Part shown: positions 1 to 7,276 of the stretch, one piece after another
Layout: every line of letters starts with the position of its first letter
How positions within the stretch are numbered: the first letter of the stretch is position 1
Assembly: GCA_031551145.1 (NCBI GenBank)
Contig: JAVBNZ010000030.1
Span: 1 to 38,730 of the forward strand
Direction of reading: 5' to 3'
Source of the DNA: WRKB01 sp031551145
Lineage (GTDB): Bacteria; Desulfobacterota; Desulfovibrionia; Desulfovibrionales; Desulfovibrionaceae
Length of the DNA: 38,730 nucleotides
Notes under the pieces: generated by a model
What the model was told of the DNA's origin: nothing
The model's input: only the letters and a program-made list of their open reading frames with translations
Databases searched by the model: none
Program-made: the position numbers and the translations under genes

Positions 1-1
1 G

Positions 2-253
2 TTTCGTGAATGGCTGAAGAAACACAACTTGCCACATCTAACTTTCCATCAACTAAGGCATACAAATGCAAGCTTACTAATCGCCCAAGGCATAGATATA
101 GCCACTGTAAGTAAACGTCTTGGCCATGCTAAGATTTCCACAACCGTTGATATTTATACACACGCTGTTAATAAGATAGATAAAGAAGCGGCAGCTTCAC
201 TAGACAACCTTTTAAACAATAGAAGCGCAACAGTTAATTTTGATGCTAAATAA
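2..253 (+). CDS. Tyrosine recombinase (phage-type integrase), C-terminal fragment
   Basis: The open frame runs in from the left edge, so only the last 83 residues are present. They hold the end of the catalytic domain: an HxLRHT block (box II His and Arg), then LGHAKISTTVDIYTH, which supplies the third catalytic His and the Tyr nucleophile. These enzymes cut and rejoin DNA through a 3'-phosphotyrosine link and integrate phages or islands, often at tRNA genes. The gene is AT-richer than everything downstream of the tRNA. It ends 126 bp before the 3' end of tRNA-fMet, the usual arrangement at the end of an integrated element whose body lies to the left. The first catalytic Arg is outside the window, so intactness cannot be judged. 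Confidence 0.9.
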   Translation, partial: FREWLKKHNLPHLTFHQLRHTNASLLIAQGIDIATVSKRLGHAKISTTVDIYTHAVNKIDKEAAASLDNLLNNRSATVNFDAK

Positions 254-285
254 TGTCGGCTTATATCATATCTTTTTTTCTTGTT

Positions 286-307
286 AGTCCCCAAATAGTC
301 CCCAAAT
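286..307. repeat. Tandem 11-bp direct repeat AGTCCCCAAAT x2
   Basis: Two exact head-to-tail copies (286-296 and 297-307) lie between the integrase stop codon and the tRNA. Short direct repeats beside an integrase gene are often arm-type binding sites for integrase or excisionase. That role is inferred from position only. Confidence 0.6.
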
Positions 308-338
308 CTATAAATTCTTATGTTTTTTCGTTACAAGC

Positions 339-373
339 AAAAACCCTACAACCATTGAGATTGTAGGGTTTTT
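339..373. terminator. Bidirectional rho-independent terminator
   Basis: A perfect 13-bp inverted repeat, AAAAACCCTACAA (339-351) and TTGTAGGGTTTTT (361-373), has a 9-nt loop and A and T runs at the two ends. It can end the integrase transcript from the left and the tRNA-fMet transcript from the right. Confidence 0.85.
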
Positions 374-379
374 CTTAGA

Positions 380-453
380 TTGCGGAGGTAGGATTTGAAC
401 CTACGGCCTTCGGGTTATGAGCCCGATGAGCTACCAAGCTGCTCCACCCCGCG
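380..453 (-). tRNA. Initiator tRNA-fMet (anticodon CAT)
   Basis: The minus strand folds as a 74-nt tRNA body. The anticodon loop is CTCATAA, so the anticodon is CAT. Two features mark an initiator: position 1 is C opposite A at position 72 (no Watson-Crick pair at the top of the acceptor stem), and the anticodon stem ends in three G-C pairs (GGG/CCC). The T loop is TTCAAAT. After the discriminator A (380) the DNA reads TCT, so CCA is not encoded and must be added enzymatically. The 3' end faces the integrase fragment, consistent with use as an attachment site. Confidence 0.95.
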
Positions 454-485
454 ACACGTTGCGCGCGTTCTATGCGCGAACGAAA

Positions 486-514
486 TAAGTAGTCGTTCCG
501 CGGCGACTTGTCAA
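486..514 (-). promoter_or_regulatory. Sigma-70 promoter of tRNA-fMet
   Basis: On the minus strand, TTGACA (514-509), a 17-bp spacer and TACTTA (491-486) would start transcription about 25 bp ahead of the mature tRNA 5' end at 453. Confidence 0.6.
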
Positions 515-612
515 GCCTGTTTTTCGCGCGGCGCGCGTTTTTCTCATTTTTCCCTCTGCGACAAAAGCCCCGATTTTCCACGGGCACCCTGCGTTTTCCT
601 TTGCGTTCCTCC

Positions 613-641
613 TTGCCTTGGGGGCCAAAATGATATAATAT
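613..641 (+). promoter_or_regulatory. Sigma-70 promoter for the PilZ gene
   Basis: TTGCCT (613-618), a 17-bp spacer and TAATAT (636-641) lie 35 bp ahead of the start codon at 677, in a short AT-rich patch of otherwise GC-rich DNA. Confidence 0.5.
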
Positions 642-676
642 AAACAATAGTATATTCGCGCTCCCCACGAGGTTTT

Positions 677-1609
677 ATGGACATCCTGCTCATCACCGCC
701 CCGGCGCTTTGCCTGGCTGCGGTTATTTTTTATTTTTTCCTGCGCCGGCCCGTTAAAAACGACGACCTGCACCCTGTGATACGCGATCTGCTGGAACGGG
801 CAATGGATCAGCGCTGCATCATGCTGGTGGAGTTCAACGCCCCCGAACTTTCCGCCGGCCGTTTTTTCGGGCCCTGCGCCGAATTCAACCGGCAACGCGT
901 GCTTATCGACGCCTCCCTGAACAACGAAATGCCCGAGTGGATCGGGGAACTGGTGTTGATAAGCTTCAAGCTCGAAACCAAGGGTGCCAGTTCGTATTAT
1001 CAGTTTCCCTCCCGCCTGCGGGCCATGCCGCGCCGACCCGGCGGCTTCGGCCTGCTGGTGGACACCCCGGAGGAGATACTTCCCAACCAGAAACGCAACT
1101 TCGTGCGGCTTTCTCCCCCGAAGGAAGCCACCTTCGGCCTGGGCGTCTGGCTGCTCAAGCCGGACATGGTTCGGCCGAACGATCCCTCCGTGCTCGGCAA
1201 GGCCTTGCTCAGCTACCGCCAGGGCAAATCGGAACAGCTTTCGCTGCTGAATATTTCGGCCGGGGGCCTGCGGCTCAAAATTCCGTCGGCCGCCTGCGGC
1301 GAAATTACCGACGCCCTGCCCGGAGAACGCCTGCTCTGCCTGCTGATGCTGCGCTCCGCCGAAGGAGAACAAACCTTGCCTTTTTGGCTTGACTGCACCA
1401 TCATGAACCGGATGGAGCCGACGCCGCTCCCCGAAGAGGAAGCGACCGTCATCCTGGGCCTGCGCTTCGACGCCTGGGCCGTACCGGTCCAGGGCAAAGG
1501 CGTGGTGAACTGGTTTGCCGTGGGAGAGGGCGGCGCCGTCGGCCCCCTGGCCTCCTGGGTGCTGCGGCAGCAAATGGCGCAATTTGCGCAGAAGCGGAAT
1601 TCATCATGA
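677..1609 (+). CDS. Membrane-anchored PilZ-domain (YcgR-like) c-di-GMP-binding protein
   Basis: 310 residues. One N-terminal membrane helix (about 3-22) is followed by a cytoplasmic region and a C-terminal PilZ domain. The two ligand-binding motifs are visible: RxxxR (R140-R144, in KRNFVRL) and NxSxxG (N192, in NISAGG). PilZ proteins bind cyclic di-GMP and then act on a partner; the YcgR type slows the flagellar motor. The stop codon overlaps the start of the next gene (ATGA), so the two are probably co-translated. A flagellar cluster and a LapG-like protease nearby fit a role in the motility-to-adhesion switch. The actual partner cannot be read from the sequence. Confidence 0.75.
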   Translation: MDILLITAPALCLAAVIFYFFLRRPVKNDDLHPVIRDLLERAMDQRCIMLVEFNAPELSAGRFFGPCAEFNRQRVLIDASLNNEMPEWIGELVLISFKLETKGASSYYQFPSRLRAMPRRPGGFGLLVDTPEEILPNQKRNFVRLSPPKEATFGLGVWLLKPDMVRPNDPSVLGKALLSYRQGKSEQLSLLNISAGGLRLKIPSAACGEITDALPGERLLCLLMLRSAEGEQTLPFWLDCTIMNRMEPTPLPEEEATVILGLRFDAWAVPVQGKGVVNWFAVGEGGAVGPLASWVLRQQMAQFAQKRNSS

Positions 1610-2091
1610 TGCGATCGTTTTTACGGGGCCTTTGCCTCCTTTGTTGCCTTGCCGTCCCGCTCCCGTCCGAGGTCGCCGCGGCCTGGCCCGACAATTCGCC
1701 CCCGCCTTACCGGGGACCGGGTTCGCAAACCCTGCCTCTGGATGAAATCCAGCGCCGGGCCTACGAGCAGGACAGGGAATGGGCACGACGCGACGATGAA
1801 ACCAGACGGCGCGAGGCCGAGGAACGCATGCGGCACCAGCAGCGCCTGGAAGACGACCGCCGGCGCGCGGCCGACCGCGAACGGCAGGACCGCTCGCGCG
1901 ACTGGACACAGCGCGGCGCCTTTGACGAACAGCGCCTGGAACGCCTGGATCAGGAACGCCTTCTGCGCCGGGACGAAAGCAAAAACGCCGGCAAGGGCGG
2001 CGCCTACCGCGATCCGAAACAGCGGGGCAAGGCACTTGATCCCAAAGAATTACGCCGCTATGAATTGATTCAGCCGGGCGAACGGCCCTGA
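1606..2091 (+). CDS. Secreted Arg/Glu/Asp-rich hypothetical protein
   Basis: 161 residues with a clear signal peptide (two Arg near the start, hydrophobic core, cleavage near AAA at about 24-26). The mature part has a short Pro-rich stretch and then about 90 residues dominated by R, E, D and Q, which should form a long charged helix or coiled coil, followed by a short Lys/Pro-containing tail. It overlaps the PilZ gene by 4 bp (ATGA), so it is probably in the same operon. I recognise no family. A periplasmic structural or scaffolding role is possible but unsupported. Confidence 0.7.
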   Translation: MMRSFLRGLCLLCCLAVPLPSEVAAAWPDNSPPPYRGPGSQTLPLDEIQRRAYEQDREWARRDDETRRREAEERMRHQQRLEDDRRRAADRERQDRSRDWTQRGAFDEQRLERLDQERLLRRDESKNAGKGGAYRDPKQRGKALDPKELRRYELIQPGERP

Positions 2092-2160
2092 CCCCGCCCG
2101 ACCGCGAACGCCAAAGCCTGTTTTTCCCCGCCCCCGGGCGGTGTTGCATAAGGAGATGCC

Positions 2161-2913
2161 ATGCGCCGTTTCCTGATCTGTCTTGCCCTGCTGTTCGTCT
2201 CCGTCTCTGCGCCCGCGGCCGAACAGCCGTTGCGCATCGCGGTGGACGTGCCCTATCCTCCCTTTGCCTTTAAAGATGAGCAGGGCGAACTTACCGGCTT
2301 CGACATTGAAATCGGCCGGGCGCTCTGCGCCGCGATCGGGCGGCAGTGCATCTTTATCGACATACCCTTTGACGAAATTCTGCCCTCCATCGCCGCCGAC
2401 AAGGCCGACATCAGCATCGCCGGCATGGGAGATACGCCTGAACGCCGCAAACTGGTGGATTTTACTGAAAAATACTTCCGCTCCCATTCCATCTACATAG
2501 AACGCCCAGGCACGATAAAGGGCCTGAAGCCCGCCGATCTCAAGGGCAAACGCATCGCCGTCCAGAAAAACACGCTGCAGGAAACCTATGCCAAGGATGT
2601 GTTCAAACAGTCTTCCATCCTGACTTTTACCCGACACGACGAAGCCTTTGACGCCCTGAAAAAGGGCGAGGCCGACCTGGTGCTGGTGGACGGGCTGCCC
2701 GGCTATGAATTTCTGAAATCCCCCGAAGGCGCGAATTTTGAAACCGTCGGCCCGCCGGTGACCAGCGGCGTGTTGACAGGCGATTCGCTGATCGCGGTTT
2801 CCAAAAAACTTCCCGAACTGCGCGCGGCCCTGAACGAAGCCATCCAGGCCATACGCCGCAACGGAGAATACGGCAGAATCAACAGAAAATACTTTGACTT
2901 CACCGTGTACTGA
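2161..2913 (+). CDS. Periplasmic solute-binding protein, family 3 (amino-acid type)
   Basis: 250 residues preceded by a good ribosome site (AAGGAG, about 2150). A signal peptide (1-20, ending APA-AEQ) leads into a bacterial family 3 binding domain over almost the whole mature protein. Landmarks are PYPPFAFKDEQGELTGFDIE near the N-terminus, an ISIAGMGDTPER segment, and LKGKRIAVQKNT in the second lobe. Such proteins usually feed amino acids to an ABC importer, but no permease or ATPase gene is nearby. The next gene, 50-80 bp downstream on the same strand, is a hybrid histidine kinase with a large periplasmic region. The protein may therefore present a ligand to that sensor (inference). Confidence 0.85.
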   Translation: MRRFLICLALLFVSVSAPAAEQPLRIAVDVPYPPFAFKDEQGELTGFDIEIGRALCAAIGRQCIFIDIPFDEILPSIAADKADISIAGMGDTPERRKLVDFTEKYFRSHSIYIERPGTIKGLKPADLKGKRIAVQKNTLQETYAKDVFKQSSILTFTRHDEAFDALKKGEADLVLVDGLPGYEFLKSPEGANFETVGPPVTSGVLTGDSLIAVSKKLPELRAALNEAIQAIRRNGEYGRINRKYFDFTVY

Positions 2914-2990
2914 ACTCTTTTGAAAAATCGTCAATCCTGCCGTCGGAACGCCGCGGGTTTCCCGTGCGCACAAAGGGAAGGAACGCATTC

Positions 2991-5687
2991 GTGGAAAACT
3001 CGCCGGGCTCCCATACTCCGGAACGGGCCGCCGCGCCCGCAAACGCGGCGGCGCGGCAGCGCCCGGCATTGAGGATTTCCATCACCCTCTTTCTGACTCT
3101 GGGCACACTCTTCATAGTGCTGATGCTGCTTCTGGGCGGCAGGCAATCCCTGGAAAACATCGACGCCATCACCCGCCTTTCCGCTTCGGTGCGCGGACAA
3201 AACCTGCCCCAGATACTGGAAAACCAGAAAACATTCATCAATATCGAAGCGCTGCGCCGCGTGGCCGAAGTCGTCTACGCGGCCGACGACCCCCAAACCC
3301 GGCGCACCGCCCGCATCAACGCCCAAATGCTGACCGCGGAATCGGTTTTCAGCAAGAACAGTCCCTTTTACGACAAAGCCCAACAGCTTTCCGCCGATAT
3401 TACCGGCCTTTCCCGCATCAAGGATCTCATGCACAATCACCGCCGGGAACTGCGCAAAACGGCTGCGGACTATGCGCTTGCCGTTCAGCACTTCCTGATC
3501 GGGGAACAGGACCACGCCAAGGCGCAGAACGTGCTGGAAGCCCTTTTTTCCGCTTCACTCGGCAACGCGGGCCTGATCTCGGCGGAACCCAGGCTGGAGG
3601 AAGACCTCAAGCGAAGCGAGCAGCGCGACGCCGTGCTCTTCGCCCGCATTGAAGCCGCATGCACCGCCCGCGCCGCCGCCGCCCCGAAACTTGTTCCGGA
3701 ATGTAACCGCCTACGCGAACTGCGCGTCCGCTACATCGAACTGCGTCGTCTCATCCTGCACGATTCGATCGAGGCCCGAAACATCTGGGAGGAAGTCGAC
3801 CTTGATCTGCGCGCAATGCGCGACGCCATCGGCACGGAATCGGAAGAGGCAAGCGCCTCCTCCCTCCTGGCCATCGAATCCGCCTCGCGCCATGCCCACA
3901 GCTTTTTCCTCGCCGTTTTCGGCGTCTCCCTGCTCGGCGCGGGCCTGTATTTTCTGCTCATCCACCGCCACATCATCCGCCCCCTGAGTTGGACGGCCCA
4001 AAAACTCAAGGCGCTGCAGGAAGGAGACATGAACGCGGGCCGCCCGCCCGACACCATACGCATCCGGGAGCTCCACGATCTTGTCGGCCTGCTTGACCGC
4101 TTCAGCGACCACCTGACCGAACTCTATTCGCAGACCTCTCAGCTTCAGGAAGACGCGGCCGGGAAAAAACGTCTGGAAGCCGTGATGCGCGCGGTTTTCA
4201 TGGCCTCGCTCGACGGCTACATCGTCTGGGACGGCCACCGGGCCGCCTTTGCCAGCCCCGGCCTTCTTACCCTGTTCGGTGTGGCCGATGCGGAGGAACT
4301 GAACGAACGCCTTGAAGAATTCAACTTCCCTTCTCCCGAAAGCCTCCGCGGTATGTTGGAACATGTCAGGGAATCCGGCAGACTGCGCGAGGAACGCGTT
4401 TTCCGCACGCGCGTCGGCGCGCTGCTGCCCTGCGAGATGACCCTGCTGCCCATCAGGGACAGCGAAAAACACCTGGTGCTCTGCTACATCCGCGATCTGC
4501 GCCGGCAAAAACGCACCGAGGCGGCCCTGCGCATCGCCAAGGTGGAAGCCGAGGAAGCCGCCAAGGCCAAAAGCGAATTCCTGGCCCGCATGAGCCATGA
4601 AATCCGCACGCCCATGAACGGCGTGCTCGGCCTGGCCCAACTGGCTCTGGAAAAAAATCCCCAACCCGAACAGCGCCTCTACCTGGAAAAAATCCGTTCC
4701 TCCGCCAATATTCTGCTGGGCGTGATCAACGACATTCTCGACTTTTCCAAGATTGAAAACGGCAAACTCCTGCTCGAAAACCAGCCTTTTTCCTTCCGGG
4801 CCATGCTCCAGACCGTGGAGGATCTCTTCCGCTCCCAGGCCGAACAGAAAGGCCTGCGCTTCATCGTGGAACAGTCTCCCGGCATCCCGAACGCCCTGCG
4901 CGGCGACTCGCTGCGCCTCTCCCAGGTGCTGCTCAACCTCTGCGGCAATGCCGTAAAATTCACCGAACAGGGCGAAGTGCGCCTGCGCGTCACTCTGGAG
5001 GGCGAAGACAACGACAGGCCCCGCCTGCGCTTTGCCGTGCACGACAGCGGCATAGGCATGGATGCGGAGCAGATCGACGGGCTTTTCCAGCCTTTTACCC
5101 AGGCCGACATCTCCACCACCCGCAAATACGGCGGCACCGGCCTGGGCCTGATGATCTCCAAACTGCTCGTGCAGATGATGGGCGGGGACATCAGCGTGGA
5201 AAGCGCGCCGGGCAGGGGCAGCGTGTTCCGCTTCTCCGTCACCCTGGGCAAGGCCGATGAAAGCGAACTTGAAACCGCACCCGATGCGCAGGCGCCTGCC
5301 GAGAGCCTGCCGCCGGGCACGCGCGTCCTCCTGGCGGAAGACAATGAAATCAATCAGGAAATTGCCGTCGCCCTGCTCGAAAATATGGGCGCGACCGTGC
5401 TTGTGGCCTCCAACGGGCAGGAAGCCCTCGACATTTTGAGCAAAGCACCCGTGAACATCGTGCTCATGGATATCCAGATGCCGATCATGGACGGGCTCAC
5501 CGCCGTGAAAACCCTGCGCGCATCCCCGGACGAACGCATCCGCTCCCTGCCCGTCATCGCCATGACAGCCCACGCCATGCTTGAAGACCGCGAAAAAAGC
5601 CGCTTGGCCGGCATGGACGATCACATCACCAAGCCCATAGATTTTGACGAACTGCGCGAAAAGCTCGCCCTTCATTTGAGACGCTGA
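2991..5687 (+). CDS. Hybrid sensor histidine kinase with C-terminal receiver
   Basis: 898 residues from GTG 2991, preferred over GTG 2964 because GGAAGGA lies 8 bp upstream. Order: TM1 (about 24-46), a mostly helical periplasmic sensor of about 250 residues, TM2 (about 302-325), HAMP, a PAS-like region, then HisKA with phosphoacceptor His536 in SHEIRTP. The HATPase domain follows, with N box (LCGNAVKFT), DSGIGM and GGTGLGL. The receiver domain has phospho-Asp827 in LMDIQMP and the conserved KP near its end. The protein stops after the receiver and has no HPt domain, so phosphate must pass to an HPt or regulator encoded elsewhere. The architecture resembles the TorS type without HPt. The upstream binding protein is a plausible signal partner. 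Confidence 0.88.
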   Translation: MENSPGSHTPERAAAPANAAARQRPALRISITLFLTLGTLFIVLMLLLGGRQSLENIDAITRLSASVRGQNLPQILENQKTFINIEALRRVAEVVYAADDPQTRRTARINAQMLTAESVFSKNSPFYDKAQQLSADITGLSRIKDLMHNHRRELRKTAADYALAVQHFLIGEQDHAKAQNVLEALFSASLGNAGLISAEPRLEEDLKRSEQRDAVLFARIEAACTARAAAAPKLVPECNRLRELRVRYIELRRLILHDSIEARNIWEEVDLDLRAMRDAIGTESEEASASSLLAIESASRHAHSFFLAVFGVSLLGAGLYFLLIHRHIIRPLSWTAQKLKALQEGDMNAGRPPDTIRIRELHDLVGLLDRFSDHLTELYSQTSQLQEDAAGKKRLEAVMRAVFMASLDGYIVWDGHRAAFASPGLLTLFGVADAEELNERLEEFNFPSPESLRGMLEHVRESGRLREERVFRTRVGALLPCEMTLLPIRDSEKHLVLCYIRDLRRQKRTEAALRIAKVEAEEAAKAKSEFLARMSHEIRTPMNGVLGLAQLALEKNPQPEQRLYLEKIRSSANILLGVINDILDFSKIENGKLLLENQPFSFRAMLQTVEDLFRSQAEQKGLRFIVEQSPGIPNALRGDSLRLSQVLLNLCGNAVKFTEQGEVRLRVTLEGEDNDRPRLRFAVHDSGIGMDAEQIDGLFQPFTQADISTTRKYGGTGLGLMISKLLVQMMGGDISVESAPGRGSVFRFSVTLGKADESELETAPDAQAPAESLPPGTRVLLAEDNEINQEIAVALLENMGATVLVASNGQEALDILSKAPVNIVLMDIQMPIMDGLTAVKTLRASPDERIRSLPVIAMTAHAMLEDREKSRLAGMDDHITKPIDFDELREKLALHLRR

Positions 5688-5708
5688 ATTTCAGAATATG
5701 TTCCGGTG

Positions 5709-5850
5709 CTTATAGGCACTACAGGAATTTTCGTTATCTGCCGAGGAGGACGAGCTTTTTATGGAGGGAGTGTACTCTTATCGTACTCGACCGTAATAAA
5801 AAGCGAAATCCGACAACGGCAGGAACGAAAAGAACGTAGTGCCCCCTAAG
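5709..5850. repeat. Long hairpin element, copy A (three-copy family)
   Basis: A nested inverted repeat. Outer arms are GGCACTAC (5715-5722) and GTAGTGCC (5836-5843), then TTTTCGTT/AACGAAAA, CTGCCG/CGGCAG and GCTTTTTAT/ATAAAAAGC. The centre (5761-5794) contains GGAGGGA, ACTCTT and GACCG, which also occur in the other two copies. The right end overlaps the stop codon of the minus-strand LapG-like gene (5846-5848), and the left end is 21 bp past the kinase stop. There is no terminal T run, so it is not a plain terminator. Function unknown. Confidence 0.8.
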
Positions 5851-6526
5851 GCTTCGTTCCCTCAAACACCCAGCGCCCCTTCTCATTCAGCATGTACCGC
5901 GGAATGTAGCGGGAGGCAAATTGCCCCTGGGGCAGAATGAGTTCGGGGGGGCGGACGTTGTTGTCGAGGATGAAGACGCCCTTGGACGTGTTGACGGCCA
6001 GCACCGCGTGGTGCTGTTTTTCCGTCACGCTGTAGAGAAGGACGATGCGCAGGCGATCGTCGTCGTAGCCGAAAACGCGCAGGGCGAAGTATTTGGCCAG
6101 GACGTAATCTTCGCAGTCGCCTGAACGTTTTTCGAAAAATTCGGCCGGGGCGGCCCAATATTCTTCAACGCCGTAGTTTTTAATGTCGGCACCGGACGGA
6201 AAGCGGTTGAAAAACACGTTTACGCCGCGCAGCAAATCCATTTCCCCCATCTTGGGAGCCTTGCCGGCGAAATACAGCCACTGTCCGCCTTCGGCAACGG
6301 GCAGGCGGGAGCTTTTGCGCCCCAGGCTCGGCTGTTCGCGCTCGGCCTTGAGCACGCGCTGCCAGTGGCGCTCCACATCGGCGGGAAAATGTGCCTCGGG
6401 CACGGGCACGGCCGCCACCCCGAAAAGCCGGGCGAACGGTGCGTCCGCTGCCGCTGCCGGAGAAGAAAACAGGAGTGCGCACGCGGCAAACGCAACGGCC
6501 GCCGCAAAACGTCGGAAGCCGCGCAT
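5846..6526 (-). CDS. LapG-like periplasmic transglutaminase-fold cysteine protease
   Basis: 226 residues with a signal peptide (about 1-27, ending AAA-ADA). The transglutaminase-like cysteine peptidase (DUF920/LapG) triad is complete: Cys138 in SGDCEDY, His172/His173 in KQHHAVLAV and Asp188 in LDNN. In Pseudomonas, LapG clips a giant surface adhesin and is held back by the c-di-GMP receptor LapD; neither LapA nor LapD is in this window. The gene is the last of the minus-strand run, starts 3 bp after the fliW stop codon, and is directly followed by hairpin element A. Linkage to csrA-fliW suggests joint control of motility and surface release (inference). Confidence 0.8.
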   Translation of the reverse strand: MRGFRRFAAAVAFAACALLFSSPAAAADAPFARLFGVAAVPVPEAHFPADVERHWQRVLKAEREQPSLGRKSSRLPVAEGGQWLYFAGKAPKMGEMDLLRGVNVFFNRFPSGADIKNYGVEEYWAAPAEFFEKRSGDCEDYVLAKYFALRVFGYDDDRLRIVLLYSVTEKQHHAVLAVNTSKGVFILDNNVRPPELILPQGQFASRYIPRYMLNEKGRWVFEGTKP

Positions 6527-6529
6527 GCG

Positions 6530-7030
6530 CTATTTCGCTTTCGCCGGAGGAGACGCCTCATCCTCCACCGGCCGGGATTCGCCGTCCGGGCCGGGCTGGA
6601 GGTAGATTTTCGCGGGGCCGGCGCCTTCGGTCTGCGGCACCTGAAGCCCGATGCGCATCTTGTGGTTGATGAGTATGGGGCCGGTGAGATTGAGCGTTGT
6701 CAGTTCCGGTTGTCCGGCGGGAATGGAGACGGTAACGAGCACGGCCACCTGACGTATGCTCTTGAGACGCAACAGCTTTTGTTCTGCGTCGCCCACTGTG
6801 ATGCTGTACTTGGGCCAGAAGCTGTAGGGATCGGCCACCAGCAGGCCCACGGCGGGTTCCCGCACGCTTTGCAGCAAAAGCAGGGGCGCATCGGGACGGA
6901 TTTGCAGCAGCGTGAATTCGTGCTGGTTTTCAAACCCCGCCAGACCGCGCGGAAAGTGAATGACCTTGTCCGTGCTGATGCGCCGCCTGCCGAGGCGGGT
7001 GTTGATTTCTACTTCTTGTGGTCTTGCCAT
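6530..7030 (-). CDS. fliW: Flagellar assembly factor FliW
   Basis: 166 residues, slightly longer than the usual 130-150 because of a Pro/Glu-rich tail of about 25 residues. FliW hallmarks are visible: an early FPRGLAGFE segment, then VADPYSFWPKY and a late ILINHKMRIGLQV block. FliW binds either flagellin or CsrA. When flagellin is exported, FliW is freed and blocks CsrA, relieving repression of flagellin translation. Its start lies inside the end of csrA (22-bp overlap), the classic coupled pair. Confidence 0.95.
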   Translation of the reverse strand: MARPQEVEINTRLGRRRISTDKVIHFPRGLAGFENQHEFTLLQIRPDAPLLLLQSVREPAVGLLVADPYSFWPKYSITVGDAEQKLLRLKSIRQVAVLVTVSIPAGQPELTTLNLTGPILINHKMRIGLQVPQTEGAGPAKIYLQPGPDGESRPVEDEASPPAKAK

Positions 7031-7245
7031 AGCTGCGCCGCCGTAAGCAGGTCTTCGTTACTGGTCTGGATGGCCAGACGGTTTTCTTCCATAACGCGCT
7101 GGTACACTTCTTCCCGATACACGGTCATATCCTCGGGCAGGGAAAGCCCTATCTTCACCTGCTTGCCCTGAATGCCGAGCACGGTGATGCGTATGTTTTC
7201 GCCCACATACAGGCTTTGGCCGGAGCGCCGGGTGAGTATCAGCAT
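7009..7245 (-). CDS. csrA: Carbon storage regulator CsrA (RsmA)
   Basis: 78 residues with the full CsrA core: MLILTRRSGQSLYVGENI, then VKIGLSLPED and VYREEVYQR, with RNA-contacting Arg/Leu positions in the first strand and the VYREEVYxR block. Its C-terminus is about 15 residues longer than E. coli CsrA (61 residues), typical of the FliW-sensitive kind. CsrA dimers bind GGA motifs in mRNA leaders and block translation; flagellin mRNA is the usual target in FliW-bearing bacteria. It lies 31 bp downstream of flgL and overlaps fliW by 22 bp. Confidence 0.96.
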   Translation of the reverse strand: MLILTRRSGQSLYVGENIRITVLGIQGKQVKIGLSLPEDMTVYREEVYQRVMEENRLAIQTSNEDLLTAAQLWQDHKK

Positions 7246-7260
7246 AGAGTGACCATTTGG

Positions 7261-7276
7261 AAGCCGCCCGCGGCTT
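7261..7276. other. Short hairpin between flgL and csrA
   Basis: AAGCCGC (7261-7267) pairs with GCGGCTT (7270-7276) in the 31-bp gap between the flgL stop and csrA start. No T run follows on the minus strand, so an RNA-stability or processing role is likelier than termination. Confidence 0.4.

Noticed and set aside
5761..5799. Short open frame in hairpin element A (begins MEGVYSYRT), with similar frames in copies B and C
   Set aside because: The frames end at different points, substitutions do not favour third codon positions, and changes are mirrored on the opposite arm. This points to structure rather than protein coding.
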